NCBI GenBank assembly: GCA_034231615.1
Contig: CM067318.1
Coordinates: forward strand, 35,993,382 to 36,057,381
Source of the DNA: Meghimatium bilineatum
Lineage: Eukaryota; Mollusca; Gastropoda; Stylommatophora; Philomycidae
Direction: 5' to 3'
DNA length: 64,000 nucleotides
Shown here: piece by piece, positions 45,600-57,109 of the stretch
How positions within the stretch are numbered: position 1 is the stretch's first letter
Layout: the number at the start of each line of letters is the position of its first letter
Translations under genes and position numbers: made by a program
The notes under the pieces: model-generated
What the model was told of the DNA's origin: nothing
What the model saw: the letters and a program-made list of their open reading frames with translations, nothing else
The model's database searches: none

Positions 45600-47005
45600 C
45601 AGGTTACTGTCTTCTGATAGTTGTTTTCATGAATCTTAATGAAATCAAATTCATTTCATGAATCTTAGTGAAATCAAATTCATAACAGTTTCTATAAAAA
45701 GTATACATAAGTTGTGAGAAAAATTTGAAGTTGCATTAAGTAGAAATGACATAAACATCATAAAGATATGAAATAAATATTTCTGCCTTGTGAAGGAAGT
45801 TAATATCACTGCAATCAACAAGTTTCTTTGTCTTTAATATTCAGTTCTGGGTAAGTATATCCGTTTTTTGTCTGTGGATTCACAAGTCCTAGAAGAGATC
45901 TGAAAAGTTCTTAGTACAGAAGGGGATGATAACTTTAGCTGATGTATGTTCTGCCCATACATCCCCACTGCACATACATCTCCACTGCCTATGCTATCCT
46001 GTTCTTGATCTCATTGGAGCACCTGCCATCTGATGTTAAATTGGTGACAAGATACTTGACTTTGTCCTTGCTTGCTCTCTTCATTTGCATATCATGGTAT
46101 TGAACTCAGCTTTTATCTGCAGTAATAATTCTTGACAATAAACCATCATCGTCTGCTTCAAACACCGCAAAAGTTTTTACAGGCATCAATGTGTCATTCA
46201 GATTTAAATTCAGCTGCCATAATACACACCTTGCAGATAATTTATGCTACTGTAGCACATGGATGATGTAGAATGCTAAGCATTGACTGATGTCAAGATA
46301 TCACTCACAGCCAATTGACAGGTTTCCAATGAGGAGGTCAGTGTCTGCATATGACTTTTGGGTCAATACTTGGTTTGTTTGACCTAGTCGTGTACAGTCT
46401 GTCACAAATTTCAAGCTGTATTGAAACTTCCTTCTCCACTCATGCACTTGCTGAATGGACAGGCATGCATAGCTATATTGAACCTTCATTCAAACTGGCA
46501 GAACACAAAATCAACATCTTAATGGGACTTTAAGTCTGTATACTATTGGATGGTTGCTGGAACACAGAGCACTTATGGGAATGTGCTATGATGTTGGTTT
46601 CTAATCAAGAATCATCTGAGAAACTATGAATTTCTATTTGTTTCCCCTTTTCACTGATCATAAAATGGACACCAGAATGCTGCTTTTCTTTGGTGCATGT
46701 CAATGATGAGGTTCTCATCTTTAAACTGCCATTATGACTAAAGGTTGCTCACATTCACCAAGATGGCATGTGTGTGACACTCTTGATATCCATAGCAACA
46801 TTTGGTGCATGTGGAACAAAATAATACCTGCCTGTTAAAAGGGCTGAATCTGACGCACATGGGTTTCAGTAGAATACATTGTCATTTCATGCTGGTAGAA
46901 AAAACATTGTACTGTTAATATAATTGCATCCTTATTTTCTGTGACTTTTCAGCTATATTTTATCAACATATCTACTAATTTTAATGTTACCCTTTCATCG
47001 TAAAC
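45600..47005. other. Intronic sequence, mostly unassigned
   Basis: It holds a 2-copy direct repeat (tgaatctta/gtgaaatcaaattcat) at about 45630-45685. The rest has frames of up to 62 codons without domains. No RNA gene was seen. Confidence 0.4.
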
Positions 47006-47010
47006 TGCTC

Positions 47011-47295
47011 TTCTTCTTCTTCTTCTTCTGCGTTCGTTCTCAAACTCCTGCAGATTAGCAGGATGTAGTCCAGAGAACGGAATGCGTTGTGTCATGGTTT
47101 ACAGCATTGCTGCGATATCTGCGCCTTTCGGCCTGATACATCCGACTTCAGCATGGCTTTGGGTCTCTGACGCTATATGGGATGGGACAGCCAACTCCAT
47201 CCCATAACCTCCTTAGTCGCCTCTTATGACATGTGTGGAAGGTAAACAGTGCTGCTATTCTTTGCTCCCCCTTTCGGGCCCGGCAACACACTGGC
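47011..47295 (-). mobile_element. GAA-tailed SINE, long form, well preserved
   Basis: Reverse orientation: begins with a long cttcttcttcttcttctgcg tail and ends gggcccggcaacacac. Internal blocks cggcctgatacatccgactt and gacagccaactccatcccat match copies at 7885 and 31893. No clear TSD was found. Confidence 0.87.
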
Positions 47296-47339
47296 GTTCC
47301 AGAGTTACAAGATGGCATATAGTGAAACTGACCTTCTTC

Positions 47340-47790
47340 TTCTTCTCGTTCGGAGTTTGACATGTCTACACAAGAAGTCCTGTTTTCTTAATAAATGCTG
47401 CTGTATTTGAAAGCTCCTCAGTGCTCCCATACATCTTTCTGTGGATATCCATCTCTGTGGGCCAGTGTTCTTCCCTTAACTGGTTTAGTGTATTGCAGTC
47501 TTGCAGGATATGTTCAGCTGTCTGTGCTGCCTGCCCACAAAGGCACAGTGGTGATGGGACCAATCTTAGTCTATTTAAGTGGCTGTTTAATCTGTTGTGT
47601 CCTGTTCTGAGGCAGAAGTGAAACTTATAAATACATACCCTATTTCTGGAACATGTATATGAGGAATTTTCTTAGTGTCCTTATACCTCACAAACATGAC
47701 AGTATGTCTGGTCAGTCCTGAATTGACACAACCCAACCAATATTTTTAAGACCACATGTCCATTACAGGTGAAAAGGATAATTCTCAGAC
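47340..47790 (-). mobile_element. LINE C-terminal zinc-knuckle fragment, minus strand
   Basis: The minus frame 47366-47563 reads L-C-L-C-G-Q-A-A-Q-T-A-E-H-I-L-Q-D-C-N, then L-R-E-E-H-W-P-T-E and K-T-G-L-L-V. C-x-C-x8-H-x4-C is the post-RNase H knuckle. It lies tail to head with a + strand RNase H piece of another LINE at 47810. Confidence 0.8.
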
Positions 47791-47809
47791 CCTTCCATAC
47801 TGACAACAA

Positions 47810-48570
47810 ATCTTCATTGCAAAGATGGAACTACTGGTCATTAAGATTAGTGCCACAGCCACGTAAGCTTGGATGCTGAGGTCAAGGCACTAATATGCGA
47901 GAATGCCAATGATTCAGATGTTGTGATTTACATGGAATGGTCAGTCATCCATCACCAGCGATGTGCATGGGCCTTTACTGTCAGATCAAAAGGGAAAACA
48001 GTACACGAAGCCAGTGGTGCCTTTACCACAACAACGAGCAGTCTAACTATGAAAGTATTTGCCGTAACGCAGGCACTTTACTGGCTGGAATCACAAACCT
48101 ATTCCCATGCATGCATACTAAATGATTCACTGAATATGATTCAGAAAGTCAAAACAGGTGATGTGCATAGGGAATGGGCAGAGTCATTGGAGAGAGCTAA
48201 AATACGGGCATCACTATGAAAACTCACGCTTATTTTTGTCCACGGACATGCGGGGATGGAGGAAAACGATCGGGTCAACAAATTAGCTAGTCTCGCAACC
48301 ACAACAGATGGTCAGTCTATGGAATGAGCAGACATACTCACTGCTCTTCATGAGTCTTCATGATCAGAGGATTTTGAGATGAATAAGCATGAGTCAATAT
48401 CAAGAATTTCAGGCGTGGCCTGAAGAGAACCCCTGACAAATATTTCAAAAATAGTAGTGAACCAACAAAGAAAAATCAGCTGTTATACCCTGAGAGATTT
48501 ACTGAAGCAGAGATCTGAGCACCTATGGACGTGTCCGGTGTGCGAAGATAATAATCAACAAACCTAATAC
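47810..48570 (+). mobile_element. LINE RNase H remnant, plus strand
   Basis: The + frame 47869-48219 and its broken continuation read S-G-A-F-T-T-T-T-S-S-L-T-M-K-V-F-A-V-T-Q-A-L, C-I-L-N-D-S-L-N-M-I and H-G-H-A-G-M-E-E-N-D-R-V-N-K-L-A. A tail R-S-E-H-L-W-T-C-P-V-C-E-D lies near 48510. This is the same family as 21105-21700 in the opposite orientation, and the tail explains the short pieces at 3988 and 50595. Confidence 0.87.
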
Positions 48571-48953
48571 CTAATTAGTGCCACAGATCAATTTCTAAGT
48601 CAATACCAACCTTCTACATTTTTTCAGTATTATCATTCACTAATGTTCCACTCTGGTGGTTGGTACACCTCAACCACAATCATTCACCTAGAAAAATTTT
48701 ATCTCTTTAGCTTAATAAGCATATATCTGTTTTGCCTACCTCCCAATATGTAGTTCCATTACAATTCTAATTACCGGTACTATCACACATTTAAGGTTTT
48801 TTTTTCATCCACACTTAGGCTATATATTGTCTGAGCACTGATGGTTCTGGCTGGATTTTTTAATGTTGTTTTATTAGCCAATAAATTAGAACTAGTGAGT
48901 AATGATTTCACCTTGTAAATAATATTAGCAATTTTAATATTTATCTACAATAG

Positions 48954-49067
48954 GGATGCAACTGGAAGGATCATTTTTTAGTTGCAGTGCAAGCTTTGAA
49001 GTCCCCATAGCTAGTGTTTGCAACTTTGTCCCAGAATGCGTAGGAAACGTGGATGAACAAAATTGTG
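48954..49067 (+). CDS. Exon 20: LDL-receptor class A module 1, lacking two cysteines
   Basis: The acceptor is tatctacaatag and the donor gtgtgt, phase 1 at both ends. The peptide W-M-Q-L-E-G-S-F-F-S-C ... V-C-N-F-V-P-E-C-V-G-N-V-D-E-Q-N-C aligns with the second half of an LDLa module. Cysteines II, IV, V and VI are present, but I and III are absent. The calcium cage is reduced (the normal C-D-G is C-N-F and the SDE is VDE). It is probably a folded but non-calcium variant. Confidence 0.85.
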
Positions 49068-49369
49068 GTGTGTTATTTATGAATTATCTTTATTTGTAAA
49101 GTCTGTTTCTAAAGTTTGCTTCACACTGAGAAAAGCATGTAATGTGACAGAAATTATATGTGGATTGGATGTAATTAAGTACACCAACTTTTAGTGTCAC
49201 AAGTGCTGGTACTAAAGGGATAATTATAAGATTACAAATATAAAATTTTAAAAAATAAACATAGAAAAGAGACCATGGCAGAATGTGATCAGGTTCTCAT
49301 AAACATGACACAAAAAGCAGATAATAAGGAATATAATATTTGTGATCATTTGAGTCTCAATGAACTGTA

Positions 49370-49535
49370 TCCCACAGAAGACTGATGTGTCAGACCATTG
49401 ACGAAAATTAAAATGATGCAATGCATTTCCATTCTCTGGACTACATCCTGCTGGAATTCTATTAGGATCAAAGTCCTGCTACAAAAGAGATCCAGCGGGA
49501 GTTTGAGAATTAATGCTGAAGAAGAAGAAGAAGAG
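49370..49535 (+). mobile_element. GAA-tailed SINE, short form
   Basis: agaagactgatgtgtcagac, tccattctctggactacatc, tcaaagtcctgctacaaaag, and a gctgaagaagaagaagaag tail. Confidence 0.82.
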
Positions 49536-49779
49536 CTGTTTGATTTATTTGAAGAATGAATTGTCACATGCTTCATATTATTTATATTTTATTACATTAT
49601 TCATGTTTCGAATTTGTATTTGTTTACATTCTCTTTCCTTTGCTAGTTTTTATATTATTTGATGTTGTTTCTCTTCAACTCAAAGTTTCTTTATATTATG
49701 TCATTAATACTAAGATATTGATTTATTCAGTGAACTATATACTGAGTTTTCCCACCTCAAGTGACTTGGATATTTTGCC

Positions 49780-50090
49780 TTGGAGTTGATGGTAATGAGA
49801 GAATAAACAGACTGGATCAAAAGGGCATGTATCAGGACAAATGAATGGACAGGGAGGACATTGTAAATTTAATGTATATGTGACTATTGGACAAGGATAC
49901 CATGGTGGATGATGCTGTTATCAAGGGAGTTTGGAGTTTTACAAGTATGACTAGGAAAATAAACAATGAATGCACCATGGAAACTGTCAGCATACATACC
50001 CTTCACTATCTGTTGAAAGAGAGGGAACTCCTATGGGGATGCCAAGAGTGTACCGCCATTGGATCATATAATCAGTAATCAGTGTACTGT
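49780..50090 (+). mobile_element. Decayed LINE remnant, RNase H tail to ORF end
   Basis: The + strand reads G-V-D-G-N-E-R-I-N-R-L (altered G-H-x-G-x-x-G-N-E-R) and the frame 49887-50078 ends E-R-E-L-L-W-G-C-Q-E-C-T-A-I-G-S-Y. It matches 80-600, 35930-36490 and 57110-57450. Confidence 0.65.
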
Positions 50091-50339
50091 ACTGTGGTTA
50101 CCAACTCTGAGGCAGGTTCATAGAGCTTTTTTCTTTTTAACCCTTTTTTGTTTCACCATTTCTTTCTTACATTTTTTTATTTGAAATATATTTATTTTTT
50201 GTATGTCGATCCTTCATGGAAGATTGGACAACCAATGCTAACAAGGCACATTCACCAGATCACTGGAGATGATGTCAAGGCAGTGACACACCCCTCAGCC
50301 ATGAAATGTCAACTTTGGATCAAAGCCAGTTTCATAACA

Positions 50340-50515
50340 ATAACTGCAAAAGTTGTGCATGTCAGGCCATTAGAACTGATATTTGCAACACAATGCATCT
50401 CCATTCTCTGGACTACATCTTGCTGGAAATCTAAAAGGACAATTGTCCTGCTACTAGATAGATCTAACTTGAGTTTTAGAGCCAACACTAAAATAAAAAT
50501 AATGGACAAATAATC
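50340..50515 (+). mobile_element. GAA-tailed SINE, short form, degraded
   Basis: gtgcatgtcaggccattaga, tccattctctggactacatc, ggacaattgtcctgctacta. The tail is weak (aacactaaaataaaaat). Confidence 0.72.
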
Positions 50516-50594
50516 ATTTATAGAAATATTTAAATGTTGTGTCAGCAGAATGGATATTGGACAATAAGTGTCACTGCTGTTTCCTATGAAGTAC

Positions 50595-50900
50595 ACATAG
50601 TTAGTTAGTCGTCGGATCATCATCACTGCAAACTGGACACGTCCATAGTTGCTCCGATCTCTACTTGATTGTATCCGCCATTACACTTCTGCTGATAGTA
50701 CCTGTCCTATGCTAGTTGACCATCATTCTTCTTCGCCCTCCAAAATGTTCACTTTTAGCAACACCGCATTTCAAACCCTGATCTTTAATCCTGGCCATTG
50801 AAAAGGAATCATCATCCACACTAGTTTCACTCTCGCGTGCTATATCTCTTATGGAGTTCAAAATGTCAGCTCAATACATTTGTATGATGTACATGATTTG
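50595..50900 (-). mobile_element. LINE RNase H ORF tail, minus strand
   Basis: Matches 21110-21380 and 29870-30160 (shared gtcggatcatcatcactgca-like start, gttgaccatcattcttc). On the reverse strand this is the H-L-W-T-C-P region and its upstream part. Confidence 0.65.
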
Positions 50901-51334
50901 TATAATGTGAATGAAGTACACATGATATATCCAATGATGGGAGCATCAAGCGAGCCAAATCATTGTAAGCTCTTTTCACAGGAAAGAAAATCTGGCAAAT
51001 ACCCAAGAAAGAGTTCTTCATTTTTGTTTATACCTAATACTGTACTTTTTTAACAAGTAAAGAAATGAAAATACAGATTAGTTGTACATTACCGGCATGT
51101 AATCAATTATTTTGCATATTTTTCTTTACTGATAAATATAACTAGCAAATATTTATAAGGTTCTTTCAAATGCTTGAAGTCAACATATTGTTAAATTATT
51201 ATAATTATTCTGTAAACATGGTTTTAAAAAAAAGTATGTATCTGTAATAATCTCTATTTTGCCAGCATATATTTTTAGGTTTTATCTATATCCATTATGA
51301 AATAGAATGCATGATAACAACAATTTTCTTGTAG

Positions 51335-51448
51335 GTCCATGTGACTTTGAAACAGATTATTGTAGATGGGTTGATGATAGTACTGGAGCCCAGGAGTTTG
51401 TGGCTGTCAGTGGCATACCAAACAGAGTATTTACTGACTCTCATCCAG
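51335..51448 (+). CDS. Exon 21: start of MAM8
   Basis: The acceptor is aattttcttgtag and the donor gttagt, phase 1 at both ends (114 bases). The peptide G-P-C-D-F-E-T-D-Y-C-R-W-V-D is a clear MAM opening. It is shorter than other MAM starts and ends F-T-D-S-H-P where D-H-T is usual. Confidence 0.92.
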
Positions 51449-51449
51449 G

Positions 51450-52485
51450 TTAGTGTTTAGTCCAGAAATTTATTTTACATTTACTGTTTTATTACTACTT
51501 GGAATCTCCTGGTATAATAAGATAACTCACAATAAACTAATGGGTTGTGCAAGAATTCTCAGCTCCTCTACTTCATCACTGTTGCATAAGATGACTGTGT
51601 TATACATGCTGAAAAGAATATGGGTAGCTCCCAATAGGTATTCTGTATATGCAAAAACTAATCTCTTGCTACAGAACATGAATACAATATACTAGAAGTT
51701 TACCAAAAACTGATCCATCCGAAACTAGTTTTTACAAGTAATCTGACTAATAAAGAAACCAGGTTGCAATAGATGACTGACATTAGACCACAAAAATAAA
51801 AGTAAACAACCTCTGATCGATTACCAACCTGGACAATAACTCTGTTGTCTTTTTGGTATATATTATTAGATACTTTCATAAATATATTATCCGATCACAT
51901 GCCATCTCTATATTTGATTATTTGCAATTGGCGTCATTTTCCTCTATATTTTTTAAAATTTCATGATGCTTTCTGGAAGACACTATTGGGAATCATGTGT
52001 TGGTCTATATGCAATTTGCTCTTAATAACTTCAAAATGACTTCAGTTGGGAAAATAATTATCCTGGAGCCAGGTTATGTAATTTTAGTAGCTTAGAAAAT
52101 TGTTTTCTTTCAAAATTCTTCAACAGGCAATTATGTTTAACTAACTGAACAATACCGTTTCTTATGTCAGGAGTCTTGGAAGGAACTTTACAGCTACATG
52201 ACGCAACTGTCAGATGATGATTGAATCACACTGTCTCATTAACTTGAATGTCATTATATGATGTTGTGAGTCACCCTGAACACAGAATATCTGTTGACAG
52301 TCAACAGTTTATAAATTGCTGAAACTGTTCTTAATATAGGCCTACAGCTCATGAACTGATCCCCCATGAATCTCTGTTGACATCCTTCTGAACTTGAAAC
52401 AAAACTCTGTGTTGATTTACGCCTACAGTGGTGGCTTCTATGTTTTTATAGTGAGAGATGGATATTAACTGCCAACCTGGCTCTT
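51450..52485. other. Intronic sequence, nothing recognised
   Basis: AT-rich, with short frames without domains and no clear repeat. Confidence 0.4.
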
Positions 52486-52489
52486 TTAA

Positions 52490-52740
52490 TAGATCTATCA
52501 ACTGTCAAATAATATAAAATAAAATGGTATGAAGATATCACCAGAACTACAGGCTTCGAAAAAACTATTCTGCAGGGTACAGTGCCAGGTTTAAAAAAAC
52601 AGGACAGACAGAAGAAAAAGTGAGAGACAATATACGTGAATTGATAGAAAGGACTGTTGTCAGCTCTCAGAGACTGGCACTGAATTGTGAAAGTTGGAGA
52701 GGGATTGGGAACATTTTATCAAGATTGCTACAATAACTAC
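52490..52740 (+). mobile_element. LINE C-terminal fragment
   Basis: Broken + frames give K-T-I-L-Q-G-T-V-P-G, then K-T-G-Q-T-E-E-K-V-R-D-N-I-R-E-L-like and a late S-W-R-G-I-G. This is the ORF2 end seen in the 55440-55770 family. Confidence 0.65.
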
Positions 52741-52864
52741 TAAAACTTCACTTCAACCTGATGATGATGATGACTTATAGAATTTAGATTTGTTTCCTTG
52801 TCAAAGTACAAGATAATTAACATGTACCACACTTGGAAATGCTTTTTTTATTTTAAATCCACAG

Positions 52865-53002
52865 GTAAATTTTTGACACTTCAACGGTCCGAAGGTATCC
52901 CAGGTGGCTATGCTGATTTGGTGCTAGATCAAGATTTGGGACCTTCTCCCTACAACTGCACATTGATTTTCAGCTACTACATGAGTATAGACAGTCAGTC
53001 CA
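52865..53002 (+). CDS. Exon 22: MAM8, second segment
   Basis: The acceptor is ttaaatccacag and the donor gtaagt, phase 1 at both ends (138 bases). The peptide GKFLTLQRSEGIPGG ... Y-N-C-T-L-I-F-S-Y-Y-M-S has cysteine 3 and the Y-Y-M strand. Confidence 0.92.
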
Positions 53003-53039
53003 GTAAGTTTCCAATATACTAAAACATTCTTAGCCTTTT

Positions 53040-54260
53040 ATAAACAGTTGAAACTTTATAGTTTTCTTTTAGATTTCTCCATGCCATCCTGTCTTGTGTT
53101 GTCTGTGTCCTATTTGTTATTTGTCCCTGGATCTGTAGTGTAGAGGTACAATGTTCGCAAACAATAGCTAAGGTACTAGATTTCCTGCTAATTTCCTGTT
53201 GGCCTTTTTCTTTTGCTATCTGGTACGCATTTTAATGATGGCATGAGAGTCGGAGTAATAGCCTTATGTGACAATACTGTCTTTTTAGTGCAAAATAGGA
53301 AAAAAACATTTTCTGAACTTATTAAAAGGGTGTTGACAGAACATAAAAGACAAAAGTCTAAGTCAGCCATCAGGAATTGATAATTTCTTATTGAATTAAC
53401 AGGAATTGAAATTGTCCATGCTCTGGAAATGTAGAGATATGTTACCATCGTTATAGACATAGGTGTCAACTAGTATGGATTTTTGATATTGATACAGCTT
53501 TAAAAAAAAAAGAAAAAAAAAGATTAACATTAGTTAGATGGGTTTTTGATCAACAACTGGCCAGACACTGAAGAACTTATGGGTAACACTACATGTTATG
53601 CCACTGATTCATAGCTCAACATACCTTTATAAAAATACGCTGGAAATCAGATAACATTGTCAGTGAAATCATTATTTCGAATATGATGTTTCAGTCCACA
53701 GAAATTACAAGCAATTAACTCTTACTTCCTATGTGCAATGACTTGGTTTCTACAGAGCTTTATTTCACACACAGAGGACTAACTCTTAGTGGTGTAAAAT
53801 GCTTTGAAAATAAACCTCTTACTCAGAGGGAGTAAACTCTAAGAGCTGTGTGGCTTTTCTACTTTTCTGCAGCATGATGAGTTGGAGTCATGAGCTTCAG
53901 CTGCCCTGCCAAGCATCATTTCCTGTCAGAGGTGGGAATAGAAACTTCGATCTAGACCAGTCACTGGGAGGGGTGGAGCGGCCATCTATGAAGTACATGA
54001 TATATCCAAGATACCACCCAAGAGGGCTTTATACCATTTATACAGGGTTAACATATTTGTTTGATTCTAGGCTCTCCCTGGGAATAGTCATATCATTCAC
54101 AGAATTGCTTTTCACCTCACCCCCATGTGCCACCTGCTCATAGCCAGAGCACCATGTGAAAGTTGGCACCTAGGACCATGGTTAGGACTTGAGCTCATCT
54201 GGTTCCCCAATGTGATGAGCAATGCTGGATTTTCTAAATGTAGCACCATGAAGGGAAGCG
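53040..54260. other. Intronic sequence, mostly unassigned
   Basis: It contains an A-rich run near 53500-53525 and open frames up to 97 codons with no domain. A possible tRNA-like B-box lies near 53150 but is too weak to call. Confidence 0.35.
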
Positions 54261-54269
54261 TAATTATAC

Positions 54270-54430
54270 AGATGAGATGATGGAAGTGTCAGGCCATTGG
54301 CACAAATAAAATGGCAACAGAACGCATTTCCATTCTCTGGATTACATCCTGCTGGAAATCTAGTAGGACAGTGGTCCTGTTAAAAGAGAGATCCAGCAGG
54401 AGTTTGATAATGAACGCTGAAGAAGAAGAT
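54270..54430 (+). mobile_element. GAA-tailed SINE, short form
   Basis: ggaagtgtcaggccattggc, tccattctctggattacatc, ggacagtggtcctgttaaaa, and a gaacgctgaagaagaagatg end. Well preserved. Confidence 0.83.
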
Positions 54431-54859
54431 GAAATACTGTGAAGCTTCTACAGGAAGAAAGCCTCACTACTTTGGCATGTAATTTACTTAGTGTTACTGT
54501 TGAATTATGTTTGGTCTGATAGACAAATAGTGAGACCTTCAGACCTTTTAAATGCGGATTATAAACATATAATTAGGCAGCATTTCAGAAAATCCATCCT
54601 TTTTTTTCATCCATCTTCACTAATATTTCTAACTAAATATGAATACATTGATTTATAGTTTGCTTTAACTGCTTCAGGTTTTAGTCTAGCTACATCTACC
54701 TGTATGTTCTTTTGTTTGTATGATATAAGGTTCTAGATCAACTTTGAAATCAATATCTTCCAATTGATGAATTGTTTATGAAATACCTATGAAATTCCTC
54801 TTTTTTTCCATCTGTTTCATGTGTTTATTATTTTATAATAAAGACTACTATTGAAGATA

Positions 54860-55095
54860 GGTAGAACAAAAAATAATAACACTGACCTGCCATGCATATC
54901 ATAAGAAGCAACTAAGGAGGTTTTTTTGGGGGTAAGATACCCCAATAATGGTCAATGCTATCCAGAAGCCATATTAAAGTCAGGTGTGTCAGCCAAAAGG
55001 TGCAGATATTGCAGCCAATCTATAAATCATGACACATCTCATTCTGTTCTCCAGACTAATCTGCAGGGAGAACAAATGCAGAAGAAGAAGAATAG
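54860..55095 (+). mobile_element. GAA-tailed SINE, long form, degraded
   Basis: aataataacactgacctgcc, atgcatatcataagaagcaa, aagtcaggtgtgtcagccaa, tgacacatctcattctgttc, and a gcagaagaagaagaat tail. It ends about 50 bases before exon 23. Confidence 0.8.
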
Positions 55096-55147
55096 CAATA
55101 TAATTGGAGGTAAATTACTATAATGTTTTTATTTATTCCCTCTTTAG

Positions 55148-55278
55148 CATATGGAAATCTTTATGTGTCAATGGAAGAAAATAATGTGGAAACAGTTTTA
55201 TGGGAAAGTTCTCAAGGCAACAATACCAACTGGCAGATAGCATCTGTAGATATTGGAAGTATTCACTCCCGTTTCAAG
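55148..55278 (+). CDS. Exon 23: MAM8, third segment
   Basis: The acceptor is ttccctctttag and the donor gtgaat, phase 1 in and phase 0 out. The peptide YGNLYVSMEENN ... V-L-W-E-S-S-Q-G-N-N-T-N-W-Q-I matches the G-x-L-x-V, L-W and W positions of MAM. It ends I-H-S-R-F-K. Confidence 0.93.
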
Positions 55279-55439
55279 GTGAATTGTACAAATAATATTT
55301 TTACACAGACAAATAAGTTAAATGTTAACATTTTATTTATAGCTGGCTCAGAGCATGTAACTTAATTAATTATCTTTGTGCTTTGTGTCTGCACCTGCTT
55401 GTTCATGAATAGACTTATTTGTATCTATTCTGCTATCAA

Positions 55440-55770
55440 TCAATCAATAAACCCATAACCCTTTAGGGTCGTAGGGGTACCACATTGGATGCTTCAGCAC
55501 ACAGAGTCCTCCAGCGAATTCTATCCTCAGCGATGCGGACGAGTGTGGAAATATCTTGCCCTGTCCATTCCTTGATGTTGTCTGTCCATGTCTTTATTTG
55601 TCCTCCTCTGCTTCTTCCACCCTCGACAGTTCCCTGCAGTATTGTTTTTGACAAGGAATCGTGCCTGCATACATGTCCGAACCATGCTAGTTTTCGTCGT
55701 TTCACTATTGAAAGCAATGGCTCCTGGACACCTGCACACATCTCTACTTTATTTCTTACGTACACATTGA
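55440..55770 (-). mobile_element. LINE C-terminal remnant, minus strand, still open
   Basis: The minus frame 55463-55765 (100 codons) reads R-K-L-A-W-F-G-H-V-C-R-H-D-S-L-S-K, T-I-L-Q-G-T-V-E-G-G-R-S-R-G, W-T-D-N-I-K-E-W-T-G and W-R-T-L-C-A-E-A-S. It is the least decayed LINE end in the window. Confidence 0.9.
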
Positions 55771-55844
55771 TCTTATGTTATATGTATATAGACTGCAATG
55801 TATATCAATTAATGCTCAGTGCATTAACTGATTCAACTCGACGA

Positions 55845-55905
55845 ATCTCATATGAGACTCAAACTGCTATGACTTGTACCAAAGGATCTCATATGAGATG
55901 CGGCT
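55845..55905. repeat. Two palindromes with atctcatatgagat
   Basis: The palindrome tctcatatgaga occurs twice, about 40 bases apart (near 55847 and 55888). Function unknown. It may be a foldback relic. Confidence 0.6.
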
Positions 55906-55909
55906 AGTA

Positions 55910-56515
55910 TCTGAAATTTATTTTGTCGTTTTTTTGAAAATTAAGACTAAACTAGACTAACATAGAAGTACTTCTGACATGAAGTAAACACTTTCTTTGT
56001 GAAATTTGACACGTGAGGCAAAAGATTTTATCGAATTTGTTTTATATCATTTTTTTCATCTTGTTTACAATTCTAATGGGAAATGAAAGTGTTCAGCAAC
56101 ACATCCTGTTTATTATTGCTATTTCTTTGTGAATAATGAAGAATCTATTAATTTATTTAACATTTATATTAGTTAGGCATAAGCCTTTTGTATTGCATTT
56201 TTAAAATTGTAATATTTATATGATGAAAGAAAAGGTTCTACAACAGTTAGATCTATTATTATGGCAGATTCTTGGTAAGTGAAATTTATTTTCTCTAGAA
56301 TTTATTTACTGCTCTGTGCATGAATATATTGCTGTGTAAATTAATGCTCTGTGCATGAATAGACTGCTCTGCATATAAATTATGCGTATGAATATCCTGC
56401 TCTGCATCTAAATAAATGCTCTGTGCATCAATAGACCAGGATTATATTATTTCCATCTTGGAAATAGACCCAGATTAATTCAGAAAGTGGAGCACACTTT
56501 TGGGCCTGCCAGACT
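55910..56515. other. Intronic sequence with a loose repeat
   Basis: Around 56310-56440 the words gctctgtgcatgaatagac and ctgctctgcat recur about five times with 25-40 base spacing. No coding signal. Confidence 0.4.
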
Positions 56516-56796
56516 GATGTGAAATCATTATATGTGTTGGCCACTAGCCTCAGAATATATAAAATCATAAACTACAAGTACTACAACATCCATTGGAATT
56601 TTAAAGTACTAAAAAGAAACTTTTTGGCACCATGCAATTTGAGAAATATTTTATCAGATATCCGACCCAAAAAGTGGTCCATCTCTGGTTCTATACTCAA
56701 CAGAAACTTGCTAAGTAACTTCAGGATGTGTATCTGTTTCTTAAATTGTAACCATGTCCTAGCTACCAGCTCATAACTTGTGTTTTATATTTTCAG

Positions 56797-56878
56797 TTAC
56801 ACATTTCATCAAAGTATCTTCCCTTTGACAATGCCATGGGAATTGATGATATTAAATACAGTGGATGCTCATTTGCAG
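56797..56878 (+). CDS. Exon 24: closing strand of MAM8
   Basis: The acceptor is ttatattttcag and the donor gtaata, phase 0 in and phase 1 out (82 bases). The peptide L-H-I-S-S-K-Y-L ... N-A-M-G-I-D-D-I-K-Y-S-G-C-S-F-A keeps G-I-D-D-I and the closing cysteine. It is the shortest closing strand in the window that carries its own cysteine. Confidence 0.88.
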
Positions 56879-57109
56879 GTAATATATCACACATAATTCA
56901 GGGCTCTTCTTCTTCCTTTTCTTAGTGCGAGCCATGAAGGCTTATTGCTACTGATGCAATCTGCCTCCAGGTTTTCTGCTCCTGTTCTTTCTCCTCCAAT
57001 TTATGATCTCTGGTTCTTGCAGATTTTTCTTTATGTTTTCCATTCATTTTCTCTTATTTCTTGGTCATCTTTGCTCTGCTTTATTTGCATATACCTGTTT
57101 TATCAGTCC

